Shown piece by piece: positions 1 to 8,600 of a DNA stretch of 64,000 nucleotides. Within the stretch, counting starts at the first letter, position 1. The number at the start of each line of letters is the position of its first letter. This DNA is from CAWBBA01 sp963741625. Lineage in GTDB: Bacteria; Desulfobacterota; Desulfomonilia; Desulfomonilales; Desulfomonilaceae. The notes beneath the pieces were generated by a model, which saw only the letters and a list, made by a program, of their open reading frames with translations, had not been told where the DNA came from and ran no database searches. The DNA lies in assembly GCA_963741625.1 (NCBI GenBank), contig CAVUIT010000009.1, positions 434,001-498,000 on the forward strand, given 5' to 3'. Made by a program: the position numbers and the translations under genes.

Positions 1-558
1 GCCTTTCAGAAAGATCAGATTTTCGTCAGGCCGTACTTCCACTACTTTCACGCTGGGGGCTGTCACTCGGACTCCACCCATTCTGCCCGGCATTTTTTTC
101 CCTTTGAAAATACGCGAGGGCCAGGCGCATTGTCCGACGGACCCGGGTATCCGGTGTGAACGAGAGCCGTGAGTTTCGCGGCCTCCTCCAAAATTCCACT
201 TCTTGATGACCCCGGCGAATCCCTTGCCTTTACTGGTTCCTATTACTTTTACAATATCCCCTGCATTGAAGATATCCGCCCTAATTTCCTGCCCGATTTC
301 TATTGCGTCCGAGTCATCGGTGGGGAATTCCTTCAATACCTTGAACGGTGGCGTTCCGGCCTTCTGAAATTGCCCTAAAAGAGGCTTGATAACCTTATGT
401 GCCTTTGCAAGGGAGTACCCGAGCTGAATCCTAGAATCACTTTTCTTCTGGATCACCGTGCACGGACCGGCCTCTACTACAGTGACTCCCATGGCATGGC
501 CGGATTCGTCAAAGATCTGTACCATTCCAAGTTTTTTCCCGATCATTCCCTGAACCAT
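1..558 (-). CDS. rplC: 50S ribosomal protein L3 (partial, C-terminus off left edge)
   Basis: The minus-strand reading from an ATG at 558 gives 186 residues with no stop before the window edge. L3 is usually about 210 aa, so some 20 C-terminal residues are missing. It begins MVQGMIGKKLGMVQIF and contains the conserved loop around KKWNFGGGRETHGSRSHR, which reaches the peptidyl-transferase centre and carries the glutamine region methylated by PrmB in some bacteria. A GGAGC ribosome-binding site lies just upstream. It follows rpsJ by 29 bases, as at the start of the S10 operon, so the str and S10 operons are joined here. L3 binds 23S rRNA early in large-subunit assembly. Confidence 0.95.
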   Translation of the reverse strand, partial: MVQGMIGKKLGMVQIFDESGHAMGVTVVEAGPCTVIQKKSDSRIQLGYSLAKAHKVIKPLLGQFQKAGTPPFKVLKEFPTDDSDAIEIGQEIRADIFNAGDIVKVIGTSKGKGFAGVIKKWNFGGGRETHGSRSHRIPGSVGQCAWPSRIFKGKKMPGRMGGVRVTAPSVKVVEVRPDENLIFLKG

Positions 559-587
559 GTTCAGCTCCTTACCGATCCGGGGCTTCC

Positions 588-902
588 TCAAGCCTTTATC
601 TCGACGTCCACGCCAGGCGAGAGGTCCAACTTCATCAAGGCATCGAGCGTCTGCTGGGTAGGTTCCAGAATATCCAGCAACCGCTTGTGAACCCTTATCT
701 CGAACTGCTCACGGGACTTCTTGTCAATATGGGGGGACCGCAACACCGTATACTTGTGAATTCTCGTGGGGAGAGGTATAGGGCCGGCGACCTTCGCTCC
801 AGTTCGCCAGGCCGTGTCTACGATCTCAGCCGCGGATTGGTCAAGGAGCTTGTGATCGTAGGCCTTCAGCCTGATCCTTATTTTAAGAGCTTGCACTTCC
901 AT
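588..902 (-). CDS. rpsJ: 30S ribosomal protein S10 / NusE
   Basis: The 104-residue product matches S10 over its full length (family about 102-105 aa). It has the conserved core AYDHKLLDQSA, the PIPLPT turn and HKRLLDI. S10 sits in the head of the small subunit and also acts as NusE, the NusG partner in transcription-translation coupling and rRNA antitermination. The start at 902 has a GAGG motif upstream. It lies 41 bases after tuf and 29 bases before rplC, which places it at the tuf-S10 operon junction. No anomalies were seen. Confidence 0.97.
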   Translation of the reverse strand: MEVQALKIRIRLKAYDHKLLDQSAAEIVDTAWRTGAKVAGPIPLPTRIHKYTVLRSPHIDKKSREQFEIRVHKRLLDILEPTQQTLDALMKLDLSPGVDVEIKA

Positions 903-943
903 GCTTAAAACCTCTCACTAGGCAGCGACAACTCCAAGTTCCG

Positions 944-2137
944 CTACTCGATTATTTCTGAAACGACGCCGGCTCCGACGGTCCTCCCGCCTTCCCGGAT
1001 CGCAAAACGAAGCTCCTTCTCCATGGCAATGGGGGTGATCAGATGACCCTCGAGCGAGACATTGTCCCCCGGCATCACCATCTCAATCCCTTCGGGCAAC
1101 GTTATGATCCCGGTCACGTCGGTGGTACGGAAGTAGAACTGAGGTCGGTATCCGTTGAAAAACGGCGTGTGCCGGCCGCCTTCTTCCTTGGCCAGTATGT
1201 ACGTCTCGGCCTTGAACTTCGTGTGCGGGGTGATGGAGCCCGGATGGGCCACTACCTGGCCACGCTCGACCTCCTCACGCTTGATACCCCTTAAGAGAAG
1301 ACCCACATTGTCTCCCGCCTCACCCGAATCCAACACCTTGCGGAACATCTCCACTCCGGTGCAGACCGTCTTGCGGGTCTCACGAATACCTACGATCTCC
1401 ACCTCTTCGCTCACCTTGATCCGACCACGCTCCACGCGTCCGGTCACAACCGTGCCGCGACCTGATATGCTGAAGACGTCCTCCACAGGCATAAGAAACG
1501 GCTTGTCCGTCTCGCGAATAGGCACCGGAATATAAGAGTCCACCGCATCCATAAGCTCAAGTATGCACTTGGCGTCAGGATGGGCAGGATCGCCCGACTC
1601 AAGGGCCTTGAGCGCGCTACCCTTCACTATGGGAATGTCATCGCCGGGGAATTCATACGAACTCAAAAGCTCCCGAAGCTCCAACTCCACCAGCTCGATA
1701 AGCTCGGGATCATCCACCATGTCCGTCTTGTTCAAAAAGACCACTATATAAGGAACACCCACCTGGCGGGCCAGAAGTATATGCTCTCTCGTCTGAGGCA
1801 TGGGACCGTCATTGGCCCCAACCACTAAGATAGCACCGTCCATCTGCGCTGCACCGGTTATCATGTTCTTGATGTAGTCAGCATGACCCGGACAGTCCAC
1901 ATGCGCATAGTGTCGCTTGTCCGTCTGATATTCCACATGCGCCGTCGCTATGGTGATGCCGCGCTCCTTCTCCTCAGGTGCCTTGTCTATCTCCTCAAAC
2001 GGCACATACTCCGCCATACCCTTCTTCGACAATATCCGCGTGATCGCCGCTGTAAGGGTTGTCTTGCCGTGATCTATGTGACCTATCGTCCCAACGTTCA
2101 CGTGAGGCTTGGTTCGCTCAAATTTCGCCTTGCCCAT
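944..2137 (-). CDS. tuf: Elongation factor Tu, copy 1 (str operon)
   Basis: This is a 397-aa EF-Tu, the GTPase that delivers aminoacyl-tRNA to the ribosome. It shows the P-loop GHIDHGKTTL, switch II DCPGHADYIKNM, the NKTDMVDD guanine-specificity motif and SALKALE, followed by beta-barrel domains II and III. The start has a GGAGG-type site immediately upstream and overlaps the fusA stop by about 20 bases, which suggests translational coupling. The protein appears identical to the second copy at 18622-19815, while the DNA differs at roughly twenty silent positions, as expected from gene conversion between duplicate tuf genes. Confidence 0.98.
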   Translation of the reverse strand: MGKAKFERTKPHVNVGTIGHIDHGKTTLTAAITRILSKKGMAEYVPFEEIDKAPEEKERGITIATAHVEYQTDKRHYAHVDCPGHADYIKNMITGAAQMDGAILVVGANDGPMPQTREHILLARQVGVPYIVVFLNKTDMVDDPELIELVELELRELLSSYEFPGDDIPIVKGSALKALESGDPAHPDAKCILELMDAVDSYIPVPIRETDKPFLMPVEDVFSISGRGTVVTGRVERGRIKVSEEVEIVGIRETRKTVCTGVEMFRKVLDSGEAGDNVGLLLRGIKREEVERGQVVAHPGSITPHTKFKAETYILAKEEGGRHTPFFNGYRPQFYFRTTDVTGIITLPEGIEMVMPGDNVSLEGHLITPIAMEKELRFAIREGGRTVGAGVVSEIIE

Positions 2138-4217
2138 GGGCTCCTCCAGATTGCTTGAACTCGGCGACCACTTTTTCGGTCACAGATTGCGGCGCCGGCT
2201 CATAATGAGAAAATCGCATAGTAAATGTGGCACGACCTTGCGTTAGACTTCTCAGGTCCGTGGCATACCCGAACATCCGCGCCAGAGGGACTCTGACACC
2301 GACGGTCTGAACCCCTGCACGGCTCTCCATGCCGAGGATCTTTCCTCGCCTCGATGTAAGATCGCCCAATACATCGCCCAGGAACTCGCCCGGAGAGACT
2401 ACCTCGACGTCCATGATCGGTTCGAGAAGAATGCTGCCGCCCTTATTGCATGCCTGTTTGAAGGCCATAAATCCGGCCATCCTGAAGGCCATTTCCGACG
2501 AGTCAACCTCATGGTACTTGCCGTCTGCCAAGGTTACTTTGACGTCGACGACAGGGTAACCTGACAACACGCCGGTCTCCATTGCATGCCGAACGCCTTC
2601 CTCTACGGGTTTGATGAACTCCTTGGGAATGGCTCCGCCGGTTATCTTATCCGTGAACTCAAGACCGGACCCTCGGTTTGTCGGCGCCACCTCAAGTACC
2701 ACTTCGGCGAACTGGCCCTTGCCTCCGGTCTGCTTCACGTGTCGATAATGTATTTTGGTAGGCCGGGTGAGCGTCTCACGGAATGCCACCTGAGGTTCTC
2801 CGACTGAGGCTTCCACCTGGAATTCCCTCAAGAGCCGGTCCACTACTATTTCCAGATGAAGCTCACCCATTCCGGACAAGATAGTCTGGTTCGTTTCGCG
2901 GTCTACTCTAACCCTCAGCGAGGGATCCTCCCTTATTAATCGGCCGAGAGCCTTGGACAGCTTGTCCACTTCATCACGGGATTTGGGCTCAAGGGCGACA
3001 GAAATCACCGGTTCGGGGAATTCCATCGATTCCAGCAGCAGAGGATGATCTTCGTCCGACAGGGTGTCGCCGGTCCTCGTATACTTAAGCCCCACCGCGG
3101 CTATTATGTCACCGGCGGCGGCCTCTTTTACGTCTTCCCGTTGGTTGGCGTGCATCTTGAGAAGGCGACCGATCCGCTCTCTCTTGTCATGGTTGACGTT
3201 GAACACCGCTGATCCGGCCGCGAGCCTACCCGAATAGACCCTGAAGAACGTGAGATTACCCGTGTAGGGATCGTTCATTACCTTGAAAGCTAGGGCTGAA
3301 AATGGGCCATCAACCGCTCTGGAGACTGTTCTCCCCTTGGAGTCTTTGCCTTCGATCGGAGGGACATCCAGAGGGGAGGGAAGAAAATCTACCACAGCAT
3401 CCAGAAGCTGCTGAATTCCCTTATTCTTAAAGGCCGCACCCATCAGCACGGGAGTGGCTTTCAGATCTATTGTGCCCTTACGAAGCGCTCTATGTATTTC
3501 CTCAGCCGGGATATCGGTGTCCCCTTCCAGATAGCGTTCCAGAAGTTCATCGTCGAGTTCGCATATGCTCTCGATCATATGCTGTCTTGCTTCAAGGGCT
3601 TTTTCGCTGTACTCCTGAGGTACATCCAGGACGTCGAACTTCATCCCCACCGACTCGTCGTCGAATAGGATGCACTTCATGGTGATGAGGTCTACAACGC
3701 CATGAAATTTCTCCTCCGACCCGACCGGGATCTGAAGGAGAATGGGATTTGTTCTCAGTCTGGTTTTCATCATTTCGACTACTCTCAGGTAGTCCGCTCC
3801 CGAGCGATCCATCTTGTTGATAAAAGCGATTCTGGGAATGCGGTAACGGTCAGCCTGTTTCCAGACCGTTTCGGACTGGGGCTCAACGCCACCGACAGCA
3901 CAGAAGAGGGCAACCGCGCCATCCAACACCCGTAGAGACCGTTCCACCTCGATGGTGAAATCCACATGTCCAGGGGTGTCGATTATGTTTATCCTGTGTT
4001 TTCTCCACTGACACGCCGTTGCAGCCGAGGTAATGGTAATACCTCGTTCCTGCTCCTGTTCCATCCAATCCATGACGGCATTTCCGTCATGGACTTCACC
4101 CATTCGATGGGAAACCCCTGTGTAGTAGAGGACACGTTCCGTTGTCGTGGTTTTTCCTGCATCAATATGGGCCGTAATCCCGATATTTCGGGTATTTGCT
4201 AACGATTCTCCCATCAT
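2118..4217 (-). CDS. fusA: Elongation factor G
   Basis: EF-G is the translocase GTPase. Domain I shows AHIDAGKTTTTERVLYYTG, the switch II DTPGHVDF and NKMDRSGAD. Domains II-V follow, including HYRHVKQTGGKGQFAEV (domain IV) and the C-terminal domain V. The reading frame is open from 4247 with a GTG start; I prefer the ATG at 4217 (about 699 aa) because EF-G homology begins at the ANTRNIGITAHID segment, and an adjacent ATG at 4214 is equally possible. It lies between rpsG and tuf in classical str-operon order. No defects were seen. Confidence 0.96.
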   Translation of the reverse strand: MMGESLANTRNIGITAHIDAGKTTTTERVLYYTGVSHRMGEVHDGNAVMDWMEQEQERGITITSAATACQWRKHRINIIDTPGHVDFTIEVERSLRVLDGAVALFCAVGGVEPQSETVWKQADRYRIPRIAFINKMDRSGADYLRVVEMMKTRLRTNPILLQIPVGSEEKFHGVVDLITMKCILFDDESVGMKFDVLDVPQEYSEKALEARQHMIESICELDDELLERYLEGDTDIPAEEIHRALRKGTIDLKATPVLMGAAFKNKGIQQLLDAVVDFLPSPLDVPPIEGKDSKGRTVSRAVDGPFSALAFKVMNDPYTGNLTFFRVYSGRLAAGSAVFNVNHDKRERIGRLLKMHANQREDVKEAAAGDIIAAVGLKYTRTGDTLSDEDHPLLLESMEFPEPVISVALEPKSRDEVDKLSKALGRLIREDPSLRVRVDRETNQTILSGMGELHLEIVVDRLLREFQVEASVGEPQVAFRETLTRPTKIHYRHVKQTGGKGQFAEVVLEVAPTNRGSGLEFTDKITGGAIPKEFIKPVEEGVRHAMETGVLSGYPVVDVKVTLADGKYHEVDSSEMAFRMAGFMAFKQACNKGGSILLEPIMDVEVVSPGEFLGDVLGDLTSRRGKILGMESRAGVQTVGVRVPLARMFGYATDLRSLTQGRATFTMRFSHYEPAPQSVTEKVVAEFKQSGGAHGQGEI

Positions 4218-4240
4218 GGGGCTCGGTCTCTCCAGGATCA

Positions 4241-4711
4241 CTACCACCTGTAATGGGCGAAGGCCTTGTTGGCTTCGGCCATCTTGTGGGTGTCCTCCTT
4301 CTTTTTGACCGCGCTCCCCTTGTTGGAGGATGCATCGAGAAGTTCGGCGGCGAGCTTCTCTTTCATGCTGTGTTCACCACGCCCGCGGGAGTATTGTATG
4401 AGCCAACGGATTGCCAAGGCCTGGCGCCTTTCCGGGCGAATTTCCACGGGAACCTGGTATGTGCTCCCGCCGACTCGCCTGGAACGGACTTCCAGCACGG
4501 GTTTGACATTCTCCACGGCCTTCTCGAATAGCCTAAGAGGGTCTTCGTTCACCCTTCTTCCCATGATTTCGAAAGCATCGTAGAGAATACCTTCGGCAAT
4601 AGACTTCTTGCCTTCCCACATAATCCCGTGGATGAACTTGGCAACAAGCTTGCTGTGGTATTTAGGATCAGGCAAAACGTCCCTTTTGGGGACTTTCCCT
4701 TTTCTCGGCAT
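4241..4711 (-). CDS. rpsG: 30S ribosomal protein S7
   Basis: S7 is the primary assembly protein of the 30S head and in many bacteria the translational repressor of the str operon. I chose the ATG at 4711 (MPRKGKVPKRDVLPDPKYHS), giving 156 aa, the standard S7 length. The frame is open for a further 34 codons upstream, but these residues do not resemble S7. Conserved segments include FIHGIMWEGKKSIAE, the PVEIRPERRQALAIRWL block and the C-terminal EANKAFAHYRW. It is followed by fusA after a short gap. Confidence 0.97.
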   Translation of the reverse strand: MPRKGKVPKRDVLPDPKYHSKLVAKFIHGIMWEGKKSIAEGILYDAFEIMGRRVNEDPLRLFEKAVENVKPVLEVRSRRVGGSTYQVPVEIRPERRQALAIRWLIQYSRGRGEHSMKEKLAAELLDASSNKGSAVKKKEDTHKMAEANKAFAHYRW

Positions 4712-5002
4712 TGCACTTCGCTCCAGTTTGGGGCTTGCGCCGTCTAGTTTATAGCGATCTTCAGAACGTGCTGCACCGGGCAGCTTCCAGGTTGGAAAGG
4801 TCCAGAAGGCCATGGCGAAATATCTTTCGCTCTTGAACCTTCGAGTATTGCCTTCTAAACCTACCCCGTCGCAGTTGACGGTTTACCCGGACCCGTAATG
4901 ATTAATTCCCTGACCATTCAGCCATTCACCAATTGGCGCGTTTCCTGCGTGCTCATTCACTCCATGTCTTCGGAACGCTCCGAACCGTGAAGTCAGGGAG
5001 AA
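4712..5002 (-). other. Long rpsL-rpsG intercistronic spacer
   Basis: About 290 bases separate the rpsL stop from the rpsG ATG, which is unusually long for the str operon. No protein with recognisable similarity is encoded. A short inverted repeat (TTCGGA/TCCGAA, about 4975-4990) follows the rpsL stop. In E. coli the S12-S7 spacer carries the S7 repressor target, so a regulatory role is a reasonable inference. I could not recognise the known S7-binding fold. Confidence 0.35.
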
Positions 5003-5374
5003 CTATTTGGGCCTTTTTGTTCCGTATTTTGATCTTCCCTGCTTTCGGTCCTGCACACCGAACGCGTCCTGAGCACCTCTGATAATATGGTAACGTACGC
5101 CGGGCAGGTCTTTAACGCGCCCTCCTCGTATAAGGACTACTGAGTGCTCTTGTAGATTGTGACCGATACCGGGGATATAGGAGGTGACTTCGTACCCATT
5201 GGTAAGACGCACTCTGGCGACCTTCCTCAACGCGGAGTTCGGCTTTTTGGGCGTAGTAGTGTAGACCCTCACACAGACTCCCCGGCGTTGGGGGCAGTTA
5301 GTCAGTGCCGGAGCCGAGGTTTTTTTCCTGGGCCGTGTGCGTCCTTTTCTGACCAACTGGTTAATCGTCGGCAT
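5003..5374 (-). CDS. rpsL: 30S ribosomal protein S12
   Basis: S12 is the decoding-centre protein. The ATG at 5374 gives MPTINQLVRKGR and 123 aa, the family norm; upstream in-frame codons are not S12-like. The streptomycin-sensitive motif TTTPKKPNSALRKVAR and the RGGRVKDLPGVRYH loop (aspartate target of RimO methylthiolation in E. coli) are both wild type, so no classical streptomycin-resistance substitution is present. A GGAGGT site precedes the start. It is the first gene of the str operon, with a candidate sigma-70 promoter at 5405-5434. Confidence 0.97.
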   Translation of the reverse strand: MPTINQLVRKGRTRPRKKTSAPALTNCPQRRGVCVRVYTTTPKKPNSALRKVARVRLTNGYEVTSYIPGIGHNLQEHSVVLIRGGRVKDLPGVRYHIIRGAQDAFGVQDRKQGRSKYGTKRPK

Positions 5375-5404
5375 GCGCCATAACCTCCAAATATGTATCC
5401 AGGT

Positions 5405-5434
5405 AGTATGCTCAAAATACCGCGCGCTTGTCAA
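5405..5434 (-). promoter_or_regulatory. Predicted sigma-70 promoter of the str operon
   Basis: On the minus strand a perfect TTGACA (-35, 5434-5429) is followed by 18 bases and CATACT (-10, 5410-5405). Transcription would start near 5398, about 24 bases before the rpsL ATG. It lies downstream of the rpoC terminator hairpin, as expected for an independently initiated str operon. This is a prediction from motif and position only. Confidence 0.6.
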
Positions 5435-5455
5435 CCTCTTTTTGATCAAAGGTGA

Positions 5456-5482
5456 GGGGCCGGAACGAAGATTTCCGGCCCC
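5456..5482. other. Strong 10-bp hairpin between rpoC and rpsL
   Basis: GGGGCCGGAA at 5456-5465 and TTCCGGCCCC at 5473-5482 form a perfect 10-bp stem with a 7-base loop. No T-run follows on either strand, so it is not a canonical intrinsic terminator. It lies just upstream of the predicted str promoter and may be an mRNA processing or stability element. Confidence 0.5.
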
Positions 5483-5504
5483 GCGCTGCTACAAGGCTCG
5501 TTAC

Positions 5505-5539
5505 AAAAAAATTGTGCCTCCTCCGTCAACCGAAGGAGG
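5505..5539 (-). terminator. Intrinsic terminator after rpoC
   Basis: On the minus strand, arms at 5539-5531 and 5525-5517 form a 9-bp stem (CCTCCTTCG with CGGAGGAGG, one G-T pair) with a 5-base loop. Seven T residues (A-run 5505-5511 on the plus strand) follow after five bases. It lies about 105 bases beyond the rpoC stop and before the str promoter. The gap between stem and T-run is slightly long, so it may be weak. Confidence 0.6.
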
Positions 5540-5643
5540 GTGTAATCATCCCTTTTCGAGTACCGATCAATCGTCACGCGGCCAAACCAGGATAGCAATC
5601 AACACCAGCACTGACGGTTCGGCATTGGGATGCTGTTTCATGT

Positions 5644-8600
5644 TCAAGCAATGTCTTGAAAACTTTCTGCGACCTGGCGCCTTTCTTGACGGCTGGGGCG
5701 GACCGCCTCCTCCGTCTCCCCGTGGTCCAACCTGAGATTCTTGTACCTGGCCAGGCCGGTACCTGCAGGGATCAGCCGTCCCATAATCACGTTTTCTTTC
5801 AGACCTCGTAAGTGGTCTATCTTTCCACAGAGCGCGGCCTCGGTAAGAACCTTGGTGGTCTCTTGAAAACTCGCCGCGCTGATAAAGGAGTCGGTAGATA
5901 GGGACGCCTTTGTAATTCCAAGGAGAAGCGGTTCACCCACCCCCGGGGTACCTCCTGCTTGCATTACGCGGTTGTTCTCTTCTTGGAAGAGGGACCGCTC
6001 GATCTGCTCGCCCACGAGGAAGTCGGTGTCGCCAACTTCCTTTACGCGGACTCGCCGCAGCATCTGTCTGACGATAACCTCGATGTGCTTGTCGTTGATC
6101 TTGACACCTTGAAGGCGATAGACCTCCTGCACCTCGTCCACGAGGTATTTGGCCAGATCTTTCTCCCCTTTGATTCCAAGGAGGTCGTGGGGGTTGGTCG
6201 AGCCCTCCATGAGAGCTTCTCCGGCCTGAACCCAATCGCCTGAGTGGACGGAAATATGCTTACCCTTGGGGATAAGATATTCTTTAGGTTCGCCCACTTC
6301 GGGCGTCACGATCACCTTCCGCTTACCTTTTGTGTCCTTGCCAAAACTTACCAGGCCGTCAATCTCCGAGATGATGGCGAATTCCTTGGGCTTGCGCGCC
6401 TCAAAGAGTTCCGCCACGCGGGGGAGGCCTCCGGTGATATCCTTTGTTTTGGTGGTCTCACGAGGAATCTTGGCAATAACGTCTCCCGCGTGAACATCTT
6501 CGCCCTCTTTGATCATGATGTTCGCACCGACAGGCAGGAGATATCGGGCTTCGGAGTCACCTACTTTTGTGGTCTTTCCATGCTCATCTTTAATGGAGAC
6601 CCTAGGTCTGATCTCAGTGTCCCTATCTTTGTACTCGACGATAACCTTTCGGGACAGACCGGTGACTTCGTCCACCTGTTCATTCATGGTGAGGCCTTCG
6701 ATCACGTCCCCGAACTTCACCTTTCCCGAGACATCCGTAATAATTGGAATGGTATAGGGATCCCATTCCGCGAGGAGTGTCTCCCTGTTGACGGTTTCAG
6801 CATCGGAGATTCTCAGGCGGGCTCCATAAATGACCTTGTTGCGCTCTCTTTCCCGGCCTTTCTCGTCGGTTATGGCAATGGAGCCGTTCCGGTTCATTAC
6901 GACTTGTTCGCCATCTCGGTTGACGACGGTCTTAAGGTCGATGAATCGGACGCGCCCTTCATTGCGTGAGAAAAGCTCCGAAGAGCCTGAACCCAACCAT
7001 TCTAACAGGACTTGCCCTTCGGACTCGATCCGATCTCCATCCTGAACTTTCACGTTCATGTAGTCCATGACGGGATATCGTTCATAAAGACGGAACCGGA
7101 TGGTTTTGCCCTTGGTGCCTTTGATCTGGAAGATACCGCCGCGTTTTTCAGCTTCAGTCATACGGGGCGAACCCTGAGCAGCCTCATAGATAAAGGTATG
7201 GGGAGATATTCTGTCTCCGTGCCTCACTACGAACCGGCCATCCTCAGGAATTACAAACGGGTGCTTGATCCCTTCTTCGTCCTGTACGGTGAAGGTCTTC
7301 CTATCGAGAGATATTTCGACCTTGCCTCCCAGTTGCTCAGATTCGTGAATCTTGTGTTTCGGCCCCTCATAGAGGAACGAATTTTCACGAAGCGTCTGGC
7401 CGCTTTCAATAAGCCACTTTTTAGCTTCAGACTCATCCAGCGTAAATTCCTCGGAGACCATGATCGCCTTGATCTTCTCCTTCTCTTTCTCAAACGAGAC
7501 CTTGCCTCGCTTGCGCGCAGAGATGATGTTGCGTTTCAGAGAGGCTGTGCCTCCGATATGGAACGTCCGCATGGTGAGCTGAGTTCCAGGTTCACCAATT
7601 GATTGAGCTGCAATGATACCCACAGCTTCGCCTATGTTGACCATCCTGCCGTGGGCAAGGTCGCGGCCGTAACATAGGCCGCAGACTCCCCGACGGGACT
7701 GGCATGTCAGAACCGACCGGATCTTGACGCGGTCGATGCCCGCGTCCTGTATTCTTTCTCTATGCTCTTCATTTATTTCTTCATTGGCCCGTACGATTAT
7801 CTCACCCGTGAAGGGATGTTCGATGTCCTCCAGGACCACTCGACCCAGGATGCGGTCCGCAACGTGCTCGATGATTTCGCCGCCCTCTTCGAGGGATGCC
7901 ATTTCTATCCCGTCCAGAGTTCCGCAGTCAGGCTCGTAGATGATGGCATCCTGAGCCACGTCCACTAGTCGTCGGGTAAGGTAGCCGGAGTTTGCGGTTT
8001 TCAAGGCCGTATCCGCGAGACCCTTACGGGCCCCATGCGTGGAGATAAAATACTGCAACACAGTAAGGCCTTCTCGGAAGTTGGCCTCGATAGGCGTTTC
8101 GATGATTTCTCCAGTGGGCTTGGCCATGAGACCGCGCATGCCCGCTAGCTGACGGATCTGCTGAGTGCTCCCTCTCGCTCCGGAGTCAGCCATCATGTAG
8201 ATCGGGTTGAAACTTTCCACGTTTTTCTCGGAGCCATCTGGCAGCTTTAGGGTCATGGTCCGCAGACCGCCCATCATCCTTTCGGAGATGTCCTCGTTGG
8301 CCCGGGCCCAGATATCGATCACTTTGTTGTAACGTTCACCGTCGGTTATAAGGCCTTCATTGTACTGGTTTTGGATTTCTAAAACCTCTTCACGGGCCTT
8401 ATTCAGGATCTCCTTTTTGGATTCGGGTACTACCATGTCATCAACGCAGATAGAGATCCCAGCCTTTGTGGCATAGTAGTATCCAAGGTCTTTGAGGCGG
8501 TCGGCGAGGATCACGGTTTTCTTGTCGCCGCACCGGCGATAGGCTTCATCAATAAGATTAGCCAGTTCCTTCTTCTTCATCACCTTGTTGGTGATGCTGA

